Shown: in pieces, positions 20,442 to 31,320 of the stretch
How the letters are laid out: every line of letters starts with the position of its first letter
Numbering within the stretch: the stretch's first letter is position 1
Origin: Macrothele yani
Taxonomy: Eukaryota > Arthropoda > Arachnida > Araneae > Macrothelidae
Direction: 5' to 3'
Length of the DNA stretch: 64,000 nucleotides
Assembly: GCA_039090855.1 (NCBI GenBank)
Contig: CM077011.1
Span: 22,259,001-22,323,000 of the forward strand
Made by a program: the position numbers and the translations under genes
Notes under the pieces: model-generated
Database searches by the model: none
What the model saw: only the letters and a program-made list of their open reading frames with translations
What the model was told of the DNA's origin: nothing

Positions 20442-23400
20442 TTGTCGCGGTTTTGCGACACCTCTTGCGAATGCGCTGGTACGAGAGGATCTTGCTCCGC
20501 TGAATGCTGATATATTACTTCTGCAGGAAACAAACTGTACTTCCACCACTCAATTTCATCAATGGCGTCAGTGGGATCATACTTTCCATCACGCCTACAG
20601 CCAACTGTCGCGTGGTGGCATGGCAGTTGGTGTTCACTCACGTTTTCGTTCAACTCTTTCCTCCTTCTCAGTGAAAAACTTATGTCGAGACTTATTACAA
20701 CGAGTCTCTTTCACCGTCGCAGCTGAAAAATTTCATGTATTCAACATTTATGTTCCTTGCACTCCTACTCACGTGCCAGAGTTGTTTGCAAAACTTCGAC
20801 GGGCTCTGTCACGTATTCCCATCACCGACCGGGTACTTATCGGAGGTGACTACAATTGCACTCTACATCCCCTAACTGATCGCTCTTCTTCTTCCAGAGA
20901 ACACCGCACGGAAGTAGTACATCTCTTACGGTCTATCACTTCAGACTTCTCACTAGTAGATGTTCAACGCCATTTGTCACCAACCCTGACTACACATACA
21001 TGGCGTGCACCAAGAGCCATTGATCCTCCTACAGCAAGATTGGATCGCTTTTATGCAACTTCTCTTCTTCTACCAGCAATATCAGATTCATGCTGTACAC
21101 CCACAGCTTCCTCGGATCATTGCGCCATTGCCATAACAGTTTTTGCTACTTCAACACAGCCACGTACAATCCGGCCTTGGACTTTTGACGACACTCTTTT
21201 AGATGACTCAGCCTTCTGCTCATCGGTGAGAGATTTTCTTGCGGATTGGCGTACAAGGCTTCATTCTGCACCGTGCCCCCTCAACGTTTGGTTGGAAGTA
21301 AAACGCCACCTCATATTACTGGTACGAAACCTGTCATACTCGATCATGACACAACGGAGGATGCGACTTGATCATACTAGGCAAATGCTTTCTTTGCTCA
21401 ATCTTGCTGATCCCCTATTTCAAGTCTACCAGGCAGAATTACATTCACTTTTGGTGCCACTTGCAAAACAAGCCCTTCAACGCCTTAAACTACAACACCT
21501 GAAACCTGATGCTTGTTCGTACGAATTCCTTACGTCACTTGAGTCAACTCGCCGATCCTCTTCTGTTCTGCAGCACCTTCGTCTTCCAACTGGAGTAGTT
21601 TCATCCGAACCAGTTCCAATTTGTTCTATGGTACGTAATTACTACATTTCAAAATTTTGTGAAACTCCTCCTTCCTCCCCTACGGCTTCTGCTCTTCTGT
21701 TCTCTTCTTTGCCTCAGGTCCCTTCTCATCTTTCAGCCAGCCTCCTTCATCCTCCCACTTTAACTGAGCTCTCTGACACTTTCTCGTCCCTCAACCCCCG
21801 GGCTTCACCTGGCCCGGACGGTCTCCCTGTTTCTTTCTATAAGGCTTTTCTTCCTGCCCTCCTTCCATTTCTCCTCTGTGCCTTTTCTACTGCCATGCAT
21901 CTTACATCTCTTCCAAGGAGTTTCACGCTCGCACATGTTGTACTTTTCCCCAAGAAGGGTGATCCGCTTGACTTGGGGAATTGGCGTCCCATCTCACTCT
22001 TAAATACTGATTATAAACTCTATACTAAATTTCTGTCCCGACGGCTTAACCCCATACTCCCTCATATTCTCTCCACTAATCAAACCTATACTGTACCCGG
22101 GCGCTCCATCTCCCATAATATTCAGCTTCTTAATGATCTAATTCACCTCGCCCGCTCTCGCTCAGAACCCCTTGCTCTTCTTTCCCTCGATCAACGCTCA
22201 GCGTTCGATAATATTTCTCATGATTACCTTCTTGCTACATTACTAAATTTCGGATTTCCTCCTTCCTTTGCTTCTCTTCTCATCTCCCTCTACCGGGACG
22301 CAGTTTTCCACGTCAAGCTGCTCAACCTTCTCACAGCTCCCATACCCTTTCGTCGCGGCGTGCGTCAGGGTTGCCCCTTATCCGGGCAGCTCTTCGCCCT
22401 CGCAATAGAACCTTTTTTACGCGCAGTCCATCGATCCTTCTTTGCTTCACTACCACCGGTGGTAGCCAGCACACGTCATCATGTTGCTACCTATGTTGCC
22501 TACGCCGACGATATTACATTCTGCATTCGGCAAGACTCACAATTTCACGATCTCCACAATCTCTACAATACTTACGCCTCATGTTCCGGAGCAGCGCTAA
22601 ACACAACGAAAAGCACAGGCCTATGGACCGGTTCGTGGACTAACCGCACTGACTCTCCTTGGGGAGCAGAGTGGTCCAACACCTCTCAACGATTCCTAGG
22701 AGTCCACCTTGGAAAACCAGCAACTGCTTCACTCGTCACCTGGACGACTCTCCGGCCACGCCTACATCGCTCGGTAGCAATCTGGCGGCGCGCACAATTC
22801 TGCACCTCCGTCTTTCAAAGAGCACGTCTAACGCACACTTACCTGCTTTCAATGTGCACGTATTCCTGGTTGGCTTCGAAGCAACCAGCACTACGTCTTC
22901 TTGAACTCACCCGCTGTCAAACTCAGGTTATCTGGCCCGGCCATCACTGGGTCGGAGCACCTCAACTCAGCCTGTCTCCTTCCAACGGAGGCATTAGTCT
23001 ACCCGACGTCAGATCCTATTACAAGGCTTATCGTGTGTCTACGTTTTTACGATCACTTGCGGCACCTGCTCCCTCTGCAGTTGCTGCTCGTGATGTCATA
23101 GTATCTCCGCATAACCCACGCTTTACTCTCCTTTCGTTCTTACTCATGGACCACTGTCCCCTTCTCACACTTTTCCCTCCTGTCTACAAAGAGGCTATTT
23201 CCTTTCTTCGTTCCCTCCCTCTTTCTCGGTCTCTCCCTGCCTCCACAAATGACCTACTTTCCGAACCTCTTTTTTTTTTCTTCTCTGCTACACCCTCCCC
23301 ATCTCCCATGTTTTGCTTTTCCTTCATGGCTCAGAGCTGGAGTCGTTACTGTCAGCGATCTTGTTAACACCGATCTTTCCTGGCTCCCCTTCTCTTCTCT

Positions 23401-24250
23401 ACCCTCTGCTCTCCGTTTCAATGCCAACGCTCACTTTGTTCACAACTCTCTTATTTCTACTATAATCTCCCTGTTCCCTGAGCTTGCTACTCCCTCAGGC
23501 CTCATTTCTGTTCACTCTGCCTCTCTCCTTCTCCCATTTTTTCTGTCGTCCATTGGTCCACCTCTTCCTCTTGTCTCTTTCTCAACAGCTGATCTCTACC
23601 GTTTTCTTTCTCGCTCTTCCGCACCTCTTCCCATTTCTGGTATTCCACTTTCTTCTACCTCCGCAGTGTGGTCCGCTGCGCTTTCCCCACTTTCAGCACC
23701 CCTTGAAGTCAATTCACATTGGCTTTTCTTACACAACCGCCTCCCTGTGCCGTCGATTTTACATCGCATGACCATTTTATCTTCACCCTCTTGTCCGTAT
23801 TGTGGCGAGGAGGCTGACGTTCAGCATGTCTTCATGAATTGCACAGTATTATTGCCAATACTCCATCTCGCTTTCACGCTAGCACAACGATCCTGTGAGA
23901 CCGTCCTCACCTTCAGCGCCTACCGAACACTACTTCTGAACTCTTCTCGCTCTATTCACCTTCCGGCAGTCTGCTCCTACATCTTCGTGCTTGTAAAACA
24001 TATAATTCACGTGTATCATCTTCAGCGTCCCCCCGAAGCTTCTACTGACATAAATAAAGTCAGTACTGCGTTACTTTGTCATTTTCGTAATCGCCTACTC
24101 TCCCGCCTTCGACTAGAACTTACCACTGCAGTTGCACGCTGCAGTGAACCACAGTTCCTATCAACTTGGTCACCAGCAACCACTTGGTTTGCAGGGTCGC
24201 CCACAACGCTTCACCTTACAGTCGGAACTTTTGTTTCACCTACCTCCTGA
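20419..24250 (+). pseudogene. LINE ORF2: endonuclease and reverse transcriptase, one frameshift
   Basis: Frame opens after TAG 20416-20418; it has no ATG near its start and overlaps the end of ORF1 by about 22 bases. Counting from the GTG at 20428: endonuclease residues N5 (LNCRG), E34 (LLLQET), D141 and N143 (GGDYN), D230 and H231 (SSDH). Reverse transcriptase: SPGPDGLP, NWRPISLLN, LDQRSAFDN with D588, RGVRQGCPLSG, and YADD at 692-695. All expected catalytic residues are present. The frame ends at TAA 23365-23367, but coding continues from about 23280 in the next frame to TGA 24248-24250, including the C-terminal knuckle CPYCGEEADVQHVFMNC at about 23792. The two frames meet at a run of ten T (23270-23279), so one indel would restore about 1,274 residues. 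No RNase H. Confidence 0.88.
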
Positions 24251-25767
24251 TAGATACAATTTTTGCCATGCTGATTTGTCTTCAATCTCTGCTTCATCAG
24301 AGACTATTTTTTGTCTTTTCCGACAAATTATCATACATAAACTGTATTCTCTCACCACTATATTGAGCTTTGTGAATAGGTCGTTGCGTCAGCTACAAGC
24401 ACCTGTAAATCTTCTTTTCATATGTCATTTTGAGACGATTTTTCTATACACATTTCCTGCTTTTTTTTTTTTTTTTTTTTTTTTTGCTTCGCAACTGAGT
24501 GCAATCTTGTTCCTCAACATTCACTGCACTATATTATTTGTACTCTCTATTTTATCAGAATTTTTTTGTTTGTCTCACTATTGTACATAACTTTTAGTAG
24601 ATCAATTATTGTATAGAATCCTATGAATTGTTCGAAGCATGAGCTACTTATAATTGTCAATTTCTTTTCACGCTTTTTTTAAGACTCTGTTCTCATCCTC
24701 TTCACATGTATCATTTCGTGTATAACTCATGTGTAAATTTTTTTGTTTTTCATTACTCATCTTGCTGAATTATGTATTCTCTCTGCGATGTCAGAGACTA
24801 TTTCTTTTACCACCTCTGACAAATCAATATATATAAATTGTAACTTCTCATTGTACAGAATCATGTATATAGGTCGTTTCACGAACCACAGACATCTGTA
24901 AACTTTGTGGTTTTTACAGTATATTCTTATCTTCTTTAACTGTTGTTTTTCAACAGTGTAATTTTACTTTTCAGCTGTGTAAATTTGTGTTCTCCAATAC
25001 TCACTGTGATGAGTTGTGTCTTCTCTCTGTATTTTCAGAGATTATTTTTTCTTTTGTATTCTCAGGAAAATTATTGTATATAACTATTTTTCATATCACC
25101 GTTGTATGTAACATGTAGTACCGCGAGCCACATTCATCTGTAAATTTTTCATCATCTGTCTTTCGAACTTTCGATTTCATGTTTGTCCCTTGATCACCTG
25201 CAACCTCCTGGTTTTCCAGGTCACCCACAATGTATCACCTTTCGGTCAGAACTTTTTTTTTTTCATCAATATTGTGTAAAATTTATACTCTATAGTGCTC
25301 ATCATTCTGGATTGATTTTACTCTCTGTATTACCAGAGATTCATATTGCCTCGCCAGATTTCTACTGCACTTAACTGTTGTCATGCAAACGTTGCACCGA
25401 ATCCTGTAATTAACGTAGCGCAAGCTGCACATTCTGTTAATTTCTCATCACCTGTCTTTTGAATCTATGTCTGCAAGCTCGAATTCTGTATTATTCCTTG
25501 CATCAATACTGTGCAAAATTAATATTGTATAACGCTCTTCTAGCTGAATTGTTCCTATTCTTTGCTTTGTCAGAGACTTTTGTTGCCTCACCTGACACTC
25601 GAGTGTAATTAACTGTTTTTTTACTATCATCAATGTACAGAACCGTGTAAATAAGCAGTAGCGTAAGCTACAAGCACGTGTAAATATTTTCTTTTGTCAT
25701 ACATCATTTGAGATGATTTATTCAAGCACATCTCCTGTATCTTTCTTCTAATAAATACTGTGTGAAA
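24251..25767 (+). repeat. LINE 3' UTR with degenerate tandem units
   Basis: Pyrimidine-rich 1.5-kb region. A motif of the form 'cagagactattt...' followed 90-110 bases later by 'gcgtcagctacaagcacctgtaaat' recurs in degenerate form with starts near 24298, 24788, 25029, 25329 and 25569. In addition, 24166-24240 (end of ORF2, ttggtcaccagcaaccactt) is repeated in diverged form at 25188-25260 (ttgatcacctgcaacctcct). A run of about 25 T lies near 24461-24485. Such 3' repeats may help the element's own enzyme recognise its RNA, but that is inference. Several AATAAA-like hexamers occur near the end (taataaatac at 25750). Confidence 0.7.
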
Positions 25768-25780
25768 ACTGACCCTTCGA

Positions 25781-26865
25781 GATATACTTTCGACAAGGTT
25801 TTGGAACACGGCGATAGGTATCCGCTTCCATTCAGTACATAATGCTGCCGCTAACTGTTGCTTACTAGTAGGCCATGGTTCCAAACTTCTTATGTGGCAC
25901 TCTAATTCAACCCACAGGTGCTCTATGGGATTAAGATCAGGGCTCTATGCTGGCCAGTCCACACACGATACCGAATTATCGTACAACGCCGTAACAATCC
26001 TTGCTTTATGGCTCGGTACATTATCCTGTTGGTATCAAAAGGATTGGTACATTATCCTGTTGGTATCAACAAGGCTCGGTACATTATCCTGTAGGTAACA
26101 ACAAGGCTCGGTACATTATCCTGTTGGTACTAACAAGGCTCGGTTCCATGGTATTGTCACAGAGTTGGTATGGGCTAATTGTCAAGAATATGGAGATAGA
26201 GGTGATGGTTACCAGGTTTCTACACGATAACCAATTGGCCGGTACCATACCACGAAAAACATCCTCACACCAACACACTGCCAGCTAGCTCCAAGAAACT
26301 CTAGGAACAGTAAGTACACTGTAGTAAATAGCGTTTCCCCGGCTGCTATCAGACTGATTGATCGTGTATCTGGATTCATCAGTCCATAGGACCCGTTTCC
26401 ATTGATTTACGGTCCACGATAAAGGTTCTTTATATCATGCTAAACAACGAGTAGCATTCCGAGTGCAGATGAAAGGCTTTGAGCAGCCGCACGACCACGG
26501 TAACCCATGGAATGAAGTTCTCTGCGAATGGTACGAGCACATACCGAGGTTCCAGCATTTTCACTCATCTGTACACTGAGGTCTTGTGCAATATTCCGTC
26601 TATTAGCTATAACGATTATCCTGAGGCTTCGACGTCTTCTGTTACTGATTTTCTGGTCTGCCGGTACGTTTTGCTGCGTCAGGCACGCCATGTATCTTCC
26701 ACTTATTCAGTACACCCAAAACAGTTGACTTGGGTATGTTTAAACACCTCTGGTTTCTCTTATGGACAACCCACTAATATAACACCCAACAATCTTTCCT
26801 TTCTCAAAGTAAGTTCTCTCCCGCCGCGACATTTTCACGCAACCTCACAATGCGATACGATCGCG
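25781..26865 (-). pseudogene. Tc1-like transposase, family 2, copy C, broken
   Basis: Minus strand. N-terminus near 26835 (MSRRERTYFEKGKIVGCYISGLSIRET), then a frameshift, NRRRRSLRIIVIANRRN, LSVQMSENAGTSVCARTIRRELHSMGYRGRAA, WTVNQWKRVLWTDESRYT near 26380 (first Asp intact). QQDN with the second Asp occurs repeatedly in a 32-bp array at 26010-26136. LNPIEHLWVELE near 25920 keeps the Glu (codons ATA GAG). The C-terminus is cut at 25781 by the LINE and continues at 18383. Several frameshifts prevent a product. Confidence 0.8.
26010..26136. repeat. 32-bp tandem repeat over the catalytic-Asp codons
   Basis: Four units of 31-32 bases begin at 26010, 26041, 26073 and 26105, each containing 'ggtacattatcctgt' and ending in ggtatcaacaa or a variant; a fifth partial unit begins at 26137. 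On the minus strand each unit reads TxQxDNVPSL, the motif holding the second catalytic Asp of the transposase. Copy A has this motif once. Confidence 0.88.
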
Positions 26866-26982
26866 GTCAGCTGCAGGCTTGTTTTTATACCATTTGCAGC
26901 TGTAGCTCTCATCTTAACAACGCAGCGGATCCGTTCATTTGCTTTTAAAGTGGTGTCCGGTGATTTTTGTTAATATAGTGTA

Positions 26983-28699
26983 TTTGTCGAAATCAGTGTC
27001 GTAAGCGTCAGGGATTGTTAGTCTTACTCTACAATAAAAAAAGGCGGAATTTAAACGAAGAATGTTTCACTAGAAAGTAAGTTTTTATTTCATTCTAGAA
27101 TTACATATATCTTTTAACTATTTAACAGTAAGTAGTGTAGTATCATTGTTTTCTGCACAGATAAATAGCAAAATATATGTGGTCAACCATTATATGGTGA
27201 TAAGAGTATACGTAATGAATATATTAGTAATAATTTCCAGCAATATTTAACTGAATATTTTTGCGCGGATGTTGAATACATTTTAAAAATGCACTCATAA
27301 CACATTTACTTGTATAAATAAAAATAAATTTCATACCCCTCCCCAACCCCGAAAAAAACTGTCCACGCCACTGACCCTGGTGATAACATAATTACGCCAG
27401 GTTTTTTTTTAAAGTCATGATAAATATTAATCTGAGTTCGTCCTTTCCACTTTGGAGCAACTTATTCTGTCCTGTCATATTGATTTCGTGTTTTAAATCT
27501 TAGAAGTATTGAATTATGAAAGCAATTCCTAACCTTAGTGCGATAGCATTATGGTAACGATGTCCGGTAGTTTTCGTCGATCACAGCCGCATGACGAATC
27601 GCAGTCGCCTTTTGAAGGAACCTGTGAAGTCGGGAGGAAGCTTCGAAAGGAAATCTTTTATTTATCTCAGGAATAGAATTAGCAGTCACTCATTGGGAAT
27701 GCGACTTCCGATTTATTAATCCGGCCAACTTAGATGCACTCTTACACTGTTCTAGGAAATTTCCGCCGGGGGAATATGATGGAAACGAAATCTTTCGTCT
27801 TTGACAGTAAGCGCTCCGACTTTTCCGTTGCTTCGTCGGCGACATTTCCTTCTTCGAAAATTGAGAGAATAAAAAAAAAATGACACTTCCTTTAATTCTG
27901 TTATTAAGTGCCGAACGTTCGCTTCTCTGCTTAAGGATATGCACGAGAATCAAACGCTATTCGCGCAAATATTTGCGCGCTCGAAAATGAAAAAAAAAAC
28001 AAAAAAAAAACCGGGAGAAAATGCATGTCACAGTTGATCCTTTCTGGAAGAACTAATTGACATTTTTCTTCTTAGGTGCCCGTTCTTTCTTTTGATGAAG
28101 ATCACATACAAATCATGGGCTTAAAGAGAAAATAAAAGTAACACGAATTTCCGATGAAGAAATTATTCTGCCTGAAATGAAGACTTTATCATGTTCTGCT
28201 ACTAAGTTAATTTCGGCAAGTATGTTTTAGATTTAATTGACAGGAAAATGATTTGAACAAGCTGATATCGAGATATTCGTAATAGACAGGGAGTTAAAAG
28301 CATTGCAGTTAATGCTGATCACGTACAAGAACCATTAGCTTCAGAAAAAGAAACGAAGTAATATTTCTCAAATTTTATTTTTTGCTGTTAACGGTACTTG
28401 AATAGCGTTATTTATATCCATTATCAAAGAAAAAAATAGCCTCTAATATTTCGAGATAGAAATGGACGAGATATCGGTAATAAACAGGTAATTAAAACAT
28501 TGTGGTTAATGCAACGCACGTACAAAAATCATTAACATCAGAAAAGGAAAACGAAAAATAATATTTCTAAAATTTTATTTCTGCTACTAATGGTGAATTA
28601 GCACTCTTATTTATTATGTACTAGCCCAGTTATCCGGCGTTGACCAGGTTTAACAAAAAATACATGAATCAGTTTCCAGGCCAGCTCTTTCCGAACATT
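26983..28699. other. unassigned spacer
   Basis: AT-rich, no convincing motif. 'ccccgaaaaaaactgtccac' near 27345 resembles phrases often found at transposon ends, but no partner was found. Open frames of up to 87 codons (27690-27953, minus) have no recognised domain. Confidence 0.4.
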
Positions 28700-29446
28700 T
28701 TTCTTGGTTTTTTTTTATTGATTTGTCCAATAAATTGTCGCTTTTTCGGGGCATTGTGGAATTCACGCTGTTTAGGGGTCTCAGCTTCTCTTAACAACTT
28801 CACTTTCTTGGATTTTGGATTGATTTGTCTAATAGATTTTAACTTTTTCGGGGGCATTCTGTAATTCATGCTGTTGAAGGGTATCAGCTTCTCTTAATAA
28901 TTTCACTTTCTTGGATTTTGGATTGATTTGTCTAAGAGATTTTAGCTTTTTCGGGGCATTCTAGAATTCGTGCTGTTTATGCGTCTCAGCATCTCATAAT
29001 AATTTCAGTTTCTTGGATTTTGGATGGATTTGTCCAATAGATTTTTGCTTTTTCGAGGGCATTCTGGAATTCATACTGTTGAGTTGAGGGGTATCAGCGT
29101 CTCTTAATAATGCCACTTTCTTGGATTTTGGATTGATTTGTCCAATGCATTTTTGCTTTTTCAGGAGTATTCTGAAATTCACGCTGTTGAAGGTCCTCAG
29201 CTTCTCTTAATAATTTTACTTTCTTAAATTTTGGATTCATTTGTTCAATAAATTTTCACTTTTTCGTGGGCATTCTGGAATTCACGCTGTTGGGGGGGGG
29301 GTATAAGCTTCTCTTAATAATTTCCTTTTCTTGGATTTTGGAGTGATTTTTACAATAGATTGTCACTTATTTTGGGGCATTCTGGAATTCATGCTGTGTG
29401 TGTGTGGGGGGGGGGGGGGTATCAGCTTCTCTTAATAATTTCCTTT
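28700..29446. repeat. about 104-bp minisatellite, seven units
   Basis: Units share 'ttggattttggattgattt' and 'tcggggcattctggaattc'. Starts of the ttggatttt motif lie near 28708, 28810, 28913, 29015, 29123, 29228 and 29331, spacing 102-108 bases. The last units contain G runs (29295-29302 and 29405-29418). Both strands show short open frames that are only a by-product of the repeat. No link to a transposase motif was seen here. Confidence 0.85.
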
Positions 29447-29935
29447 TAATTTTCATTGGTTTCAGATATGTTCTTCCAAACTTACGCATGCAAAGCCTGC
29501 AATTCCATCGAATTTTTGTTTGTTCTTACGGAACCCAAATTTTTACTTAAAAACTCGATGGGGGAAAATGGTCCATATTGAAGGAATGTTTGGAAAACGG
29601 CTGAAATCGGAGTAATACTCAGTGTGCATGAGCGGGATCAGTACTAACACAGATTTCCACGCCGCTAACTGCTCTCAAAGAAATCAGGTGAGAATTCCAC
29701 TGAAAGTGTGCTTTTCATCTGCTGGAAAGTGTGTTTTTTCTAGTAGGGGAAGTTTCCCGCTTTTTATGGCCGCATTATAAGGCATAGCGCAAAAACGCGA
29801 AGCAGGACTTCCTCTCCGTCTAAAATTTCGTCTTCACATTTTACAACAACTGATGACCACAATATAAAGCATACGGTTAAAAGACACACGGAGAAAAGGC
29901 ACAGAGGGAATGAACCATTCCAAATACTGCGTCAT

Positions 29936-30094
29936 CCTGTTGGCGTAATGTTCTAGGTGCTGGCTTCTGACCATTCGTCCGAGATGGATACAGATTCGAA
30001 TCCCGGTGAGGCATGGATGTTGATTTTGTCTTACGAGACTGGTCCTCTTCCTTTCCTGGAACAATTGGCCCTATATTAAGTTTGGTCGACTGCT
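29936..30094 (+). mobile_element. tRNA-derived SINE, family S1, copy e, left part (right part 31267-31320)
   Basis: Left part: tRNA-like head (cctgttggcgtaatgttcta), B-box gattcgaatcccggtgaggc and body to 'ggtcgactgct' at 30094. The body continues at 31267 as 'tatgccatcgagttgctcac' and ends in an A-rich tail near 31320. The Tc1 element at 30095-31268 separates the parts at a TA within the conserved 'gactgctaatatcccattga' of the SINE consensus. Confidence 0.8.
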
Positions 30095-31268
30095 TACACC
30101 GAAGAGCCATTTCATTGTGAGCACCCCCAGCGCAGAGAAATGAGCACGTCTGGAGACCAAACGGTGGCACAATTAAAGCTCACAGGTGACCGGCTTTCAG
30201 TTAGTAGAGTGTTCGGAGACAGAATGGGAAAAGCTGCCGATTTATCTGAGTTTGATAAAGGACAAATTGTGATGGAACCGCGCCACGGAGCTCAGATAAC
30301 GGAAACTGCGCGGCTTGTGGGTTGTTCACGTTCCGCTGTAGTGAGTACGTATCAAATGTGGTGCACAGAGGGCCAAACGAGGAACCGTCGTCTAGCCGTG
30401 CGTCTTCCGTACCTCATTGATTCCACAGGGGAACGGAGACTGTCGCGCATTGTTCACAGCGACCACAGGGCTACAGTGCAACAAATCACCAGGAGCTACA
30501 ATAATGGTAATCAGAGCAACGTGTCACAGCACACAGTTCATCGTAGCCTTTTGCGCATGAGCCTGCGTAGCCGTGTTCATTGACCTCCAATGCCAACAAC
30601 GCATGAAATGGGCCCTAGATCATTGAGACTGGACCGTGGATGATTGGAAGAAAGTAGCCTGGTCTGACGAATCAAGATTCTTGGTGTATCACGTAGACAC
30701 CCGAGCGCGGAATCGCCGATTATACCAACGGAGGCTATTGCACTTGGATGCACTCTTTGGCGGAAACAGGCAAGAGGCGGCGGTGTTATGCTGTGGGCCA
30801 TGTTTACTTGGGACACTTTAGGCCCCATTATCCAATAGTTCAATCCGTGACAGCCGTCAGGTATCTAAACATTGTTGCGTACCAAGTTCCCCCATTCATG
30901 GCAACTGTGTTCCCTGCTGATGATGGCCATTACCAATAGGATAATGCGCCCTGGCACACTGCCAGAATCGTCAAGGAATGGTTCTAGGTACATGCTGGTG
31001 AATTTCTGGCCTCCAAATTCACCTGCATTGAACCCAATCAAATATTTGTGGTTCGACTTGGAAAAGTGAGTTCGCGCTAAATCACCTCCACCCCGAAGTG
31101 TGCGGGAACTGGAGGACCTGCTATTGACATTGTGGTACCAGATACCCAGGATGCCTATCGGTACCTCACCGAATCGATACCTCGCCGAGTGGCAGCTATT
31201 TCGCGGGCTAAATGGGCTCCTACATCTTATTAGGTAGGTGGTCATAATGTAATGACTGATCGGGGCAT
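30095..31268 (+). mobile_element. Tc1-like element, family 3-related, inserted in a SINE
   Basis: About 1.17 kb. Left terminus tacaccgaagagccatttca, right terminus ending taatgactgatcggggca, the reverse complement of the same cgatcag-type repeat seen at 13967 and 16670. The TA at each end abuts SINE sequence. The transposase gene inside is broken. Confidence 0.8.
30224..31230 (+). pseudogene. Tc1-like transposase, family 3-related, broken
   Basis: ATG 30224 ([20 protein letters not shown]) opens the HTH region: [20 protein letters not shown], then [21 protein letters not shown] and [21 protein letters not shown], ending at a TGA at 30581-30583. Further pieces in other frames: a WSDESRF motif near 30658 (first Asp), GGVMLWAMFTWDTLGP near 30780, Q-stop-DNAPWHTARIVKEWF near 30937 (second Asp, with TAG just before it), and NPIKYLWFDLEK near 31032, where Lys replaces the Glu (ATC AAA). 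The first catalytic half is well preserved; the protein is not functional. Confidence 0.78.
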
Positions 31269-31320
31269 ATGCCATCGAGTTGCTCACGTTGGTACTTAAC
31301 CCACCAAACAAAGAAACAAA

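Larger units (their letters stand above)
18384..25767 (+). mobile_element. full-length non-LTR retrotransposon, L1/Tx1 type
   Basis: 7.38-kb element with borders set by the direct repeat ACTGACCCTTCGA at 18371-18383 and 25768-25780, lying inside a Tc1 family 2 copy. Contents: 216-base 5' leader, ORF1 (18600-20441), ORF2 (from about 20419 to 24250 with one frameshift) and a 1.5-kb 3' UTR with internal repeats. ORF2 has an apurinic-type endonuclease, reverse transcriptase and C-terminal zinc knuckle but no RNase H, the architecture of the L1/Tx1 superfamily. The 3' end is gtgtgaaa with no poly(A) tail. Being full-length with long ORFs, it is younger than everything around it. Clade is inferred from motifs; placing it in the Tx1 group rather than another L1-like group needs a phylogeny. 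Confidence 0.9.
18264..26982 (-). mobile_element. Tc1-like element, family 2, copy C, split by a LINE
   Basis: Left terminus tacactacattgacaaaagt at 18264 and right terminus reverse complement tacactatattaacaaaaat at 26982, both at TA. Family 2 sequence occupies 18264-18383 (3' non-coding end) and 25781-26982 (the rest), together 1.32 kb, matching copy A. The break is the LINE insertion at 18384-25767, flanked by a 13-bp direct repeat. Copy A (4745-4765) preserves the uninterrupted site. Confidence 0.88.

Noticed and set aside
18600..24250. A retrovirus or LTR element
   Set aside because: No LTRs, protease, integrase or envelope; endonuclease-RT order and 13-bp target duplication fit a non-LTR element.
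27330..27390. Transposon-end-like phrase (ccccgaaaaaaactgtccac)
   Set aside because: No inverted partner or target duplication was found nearby.
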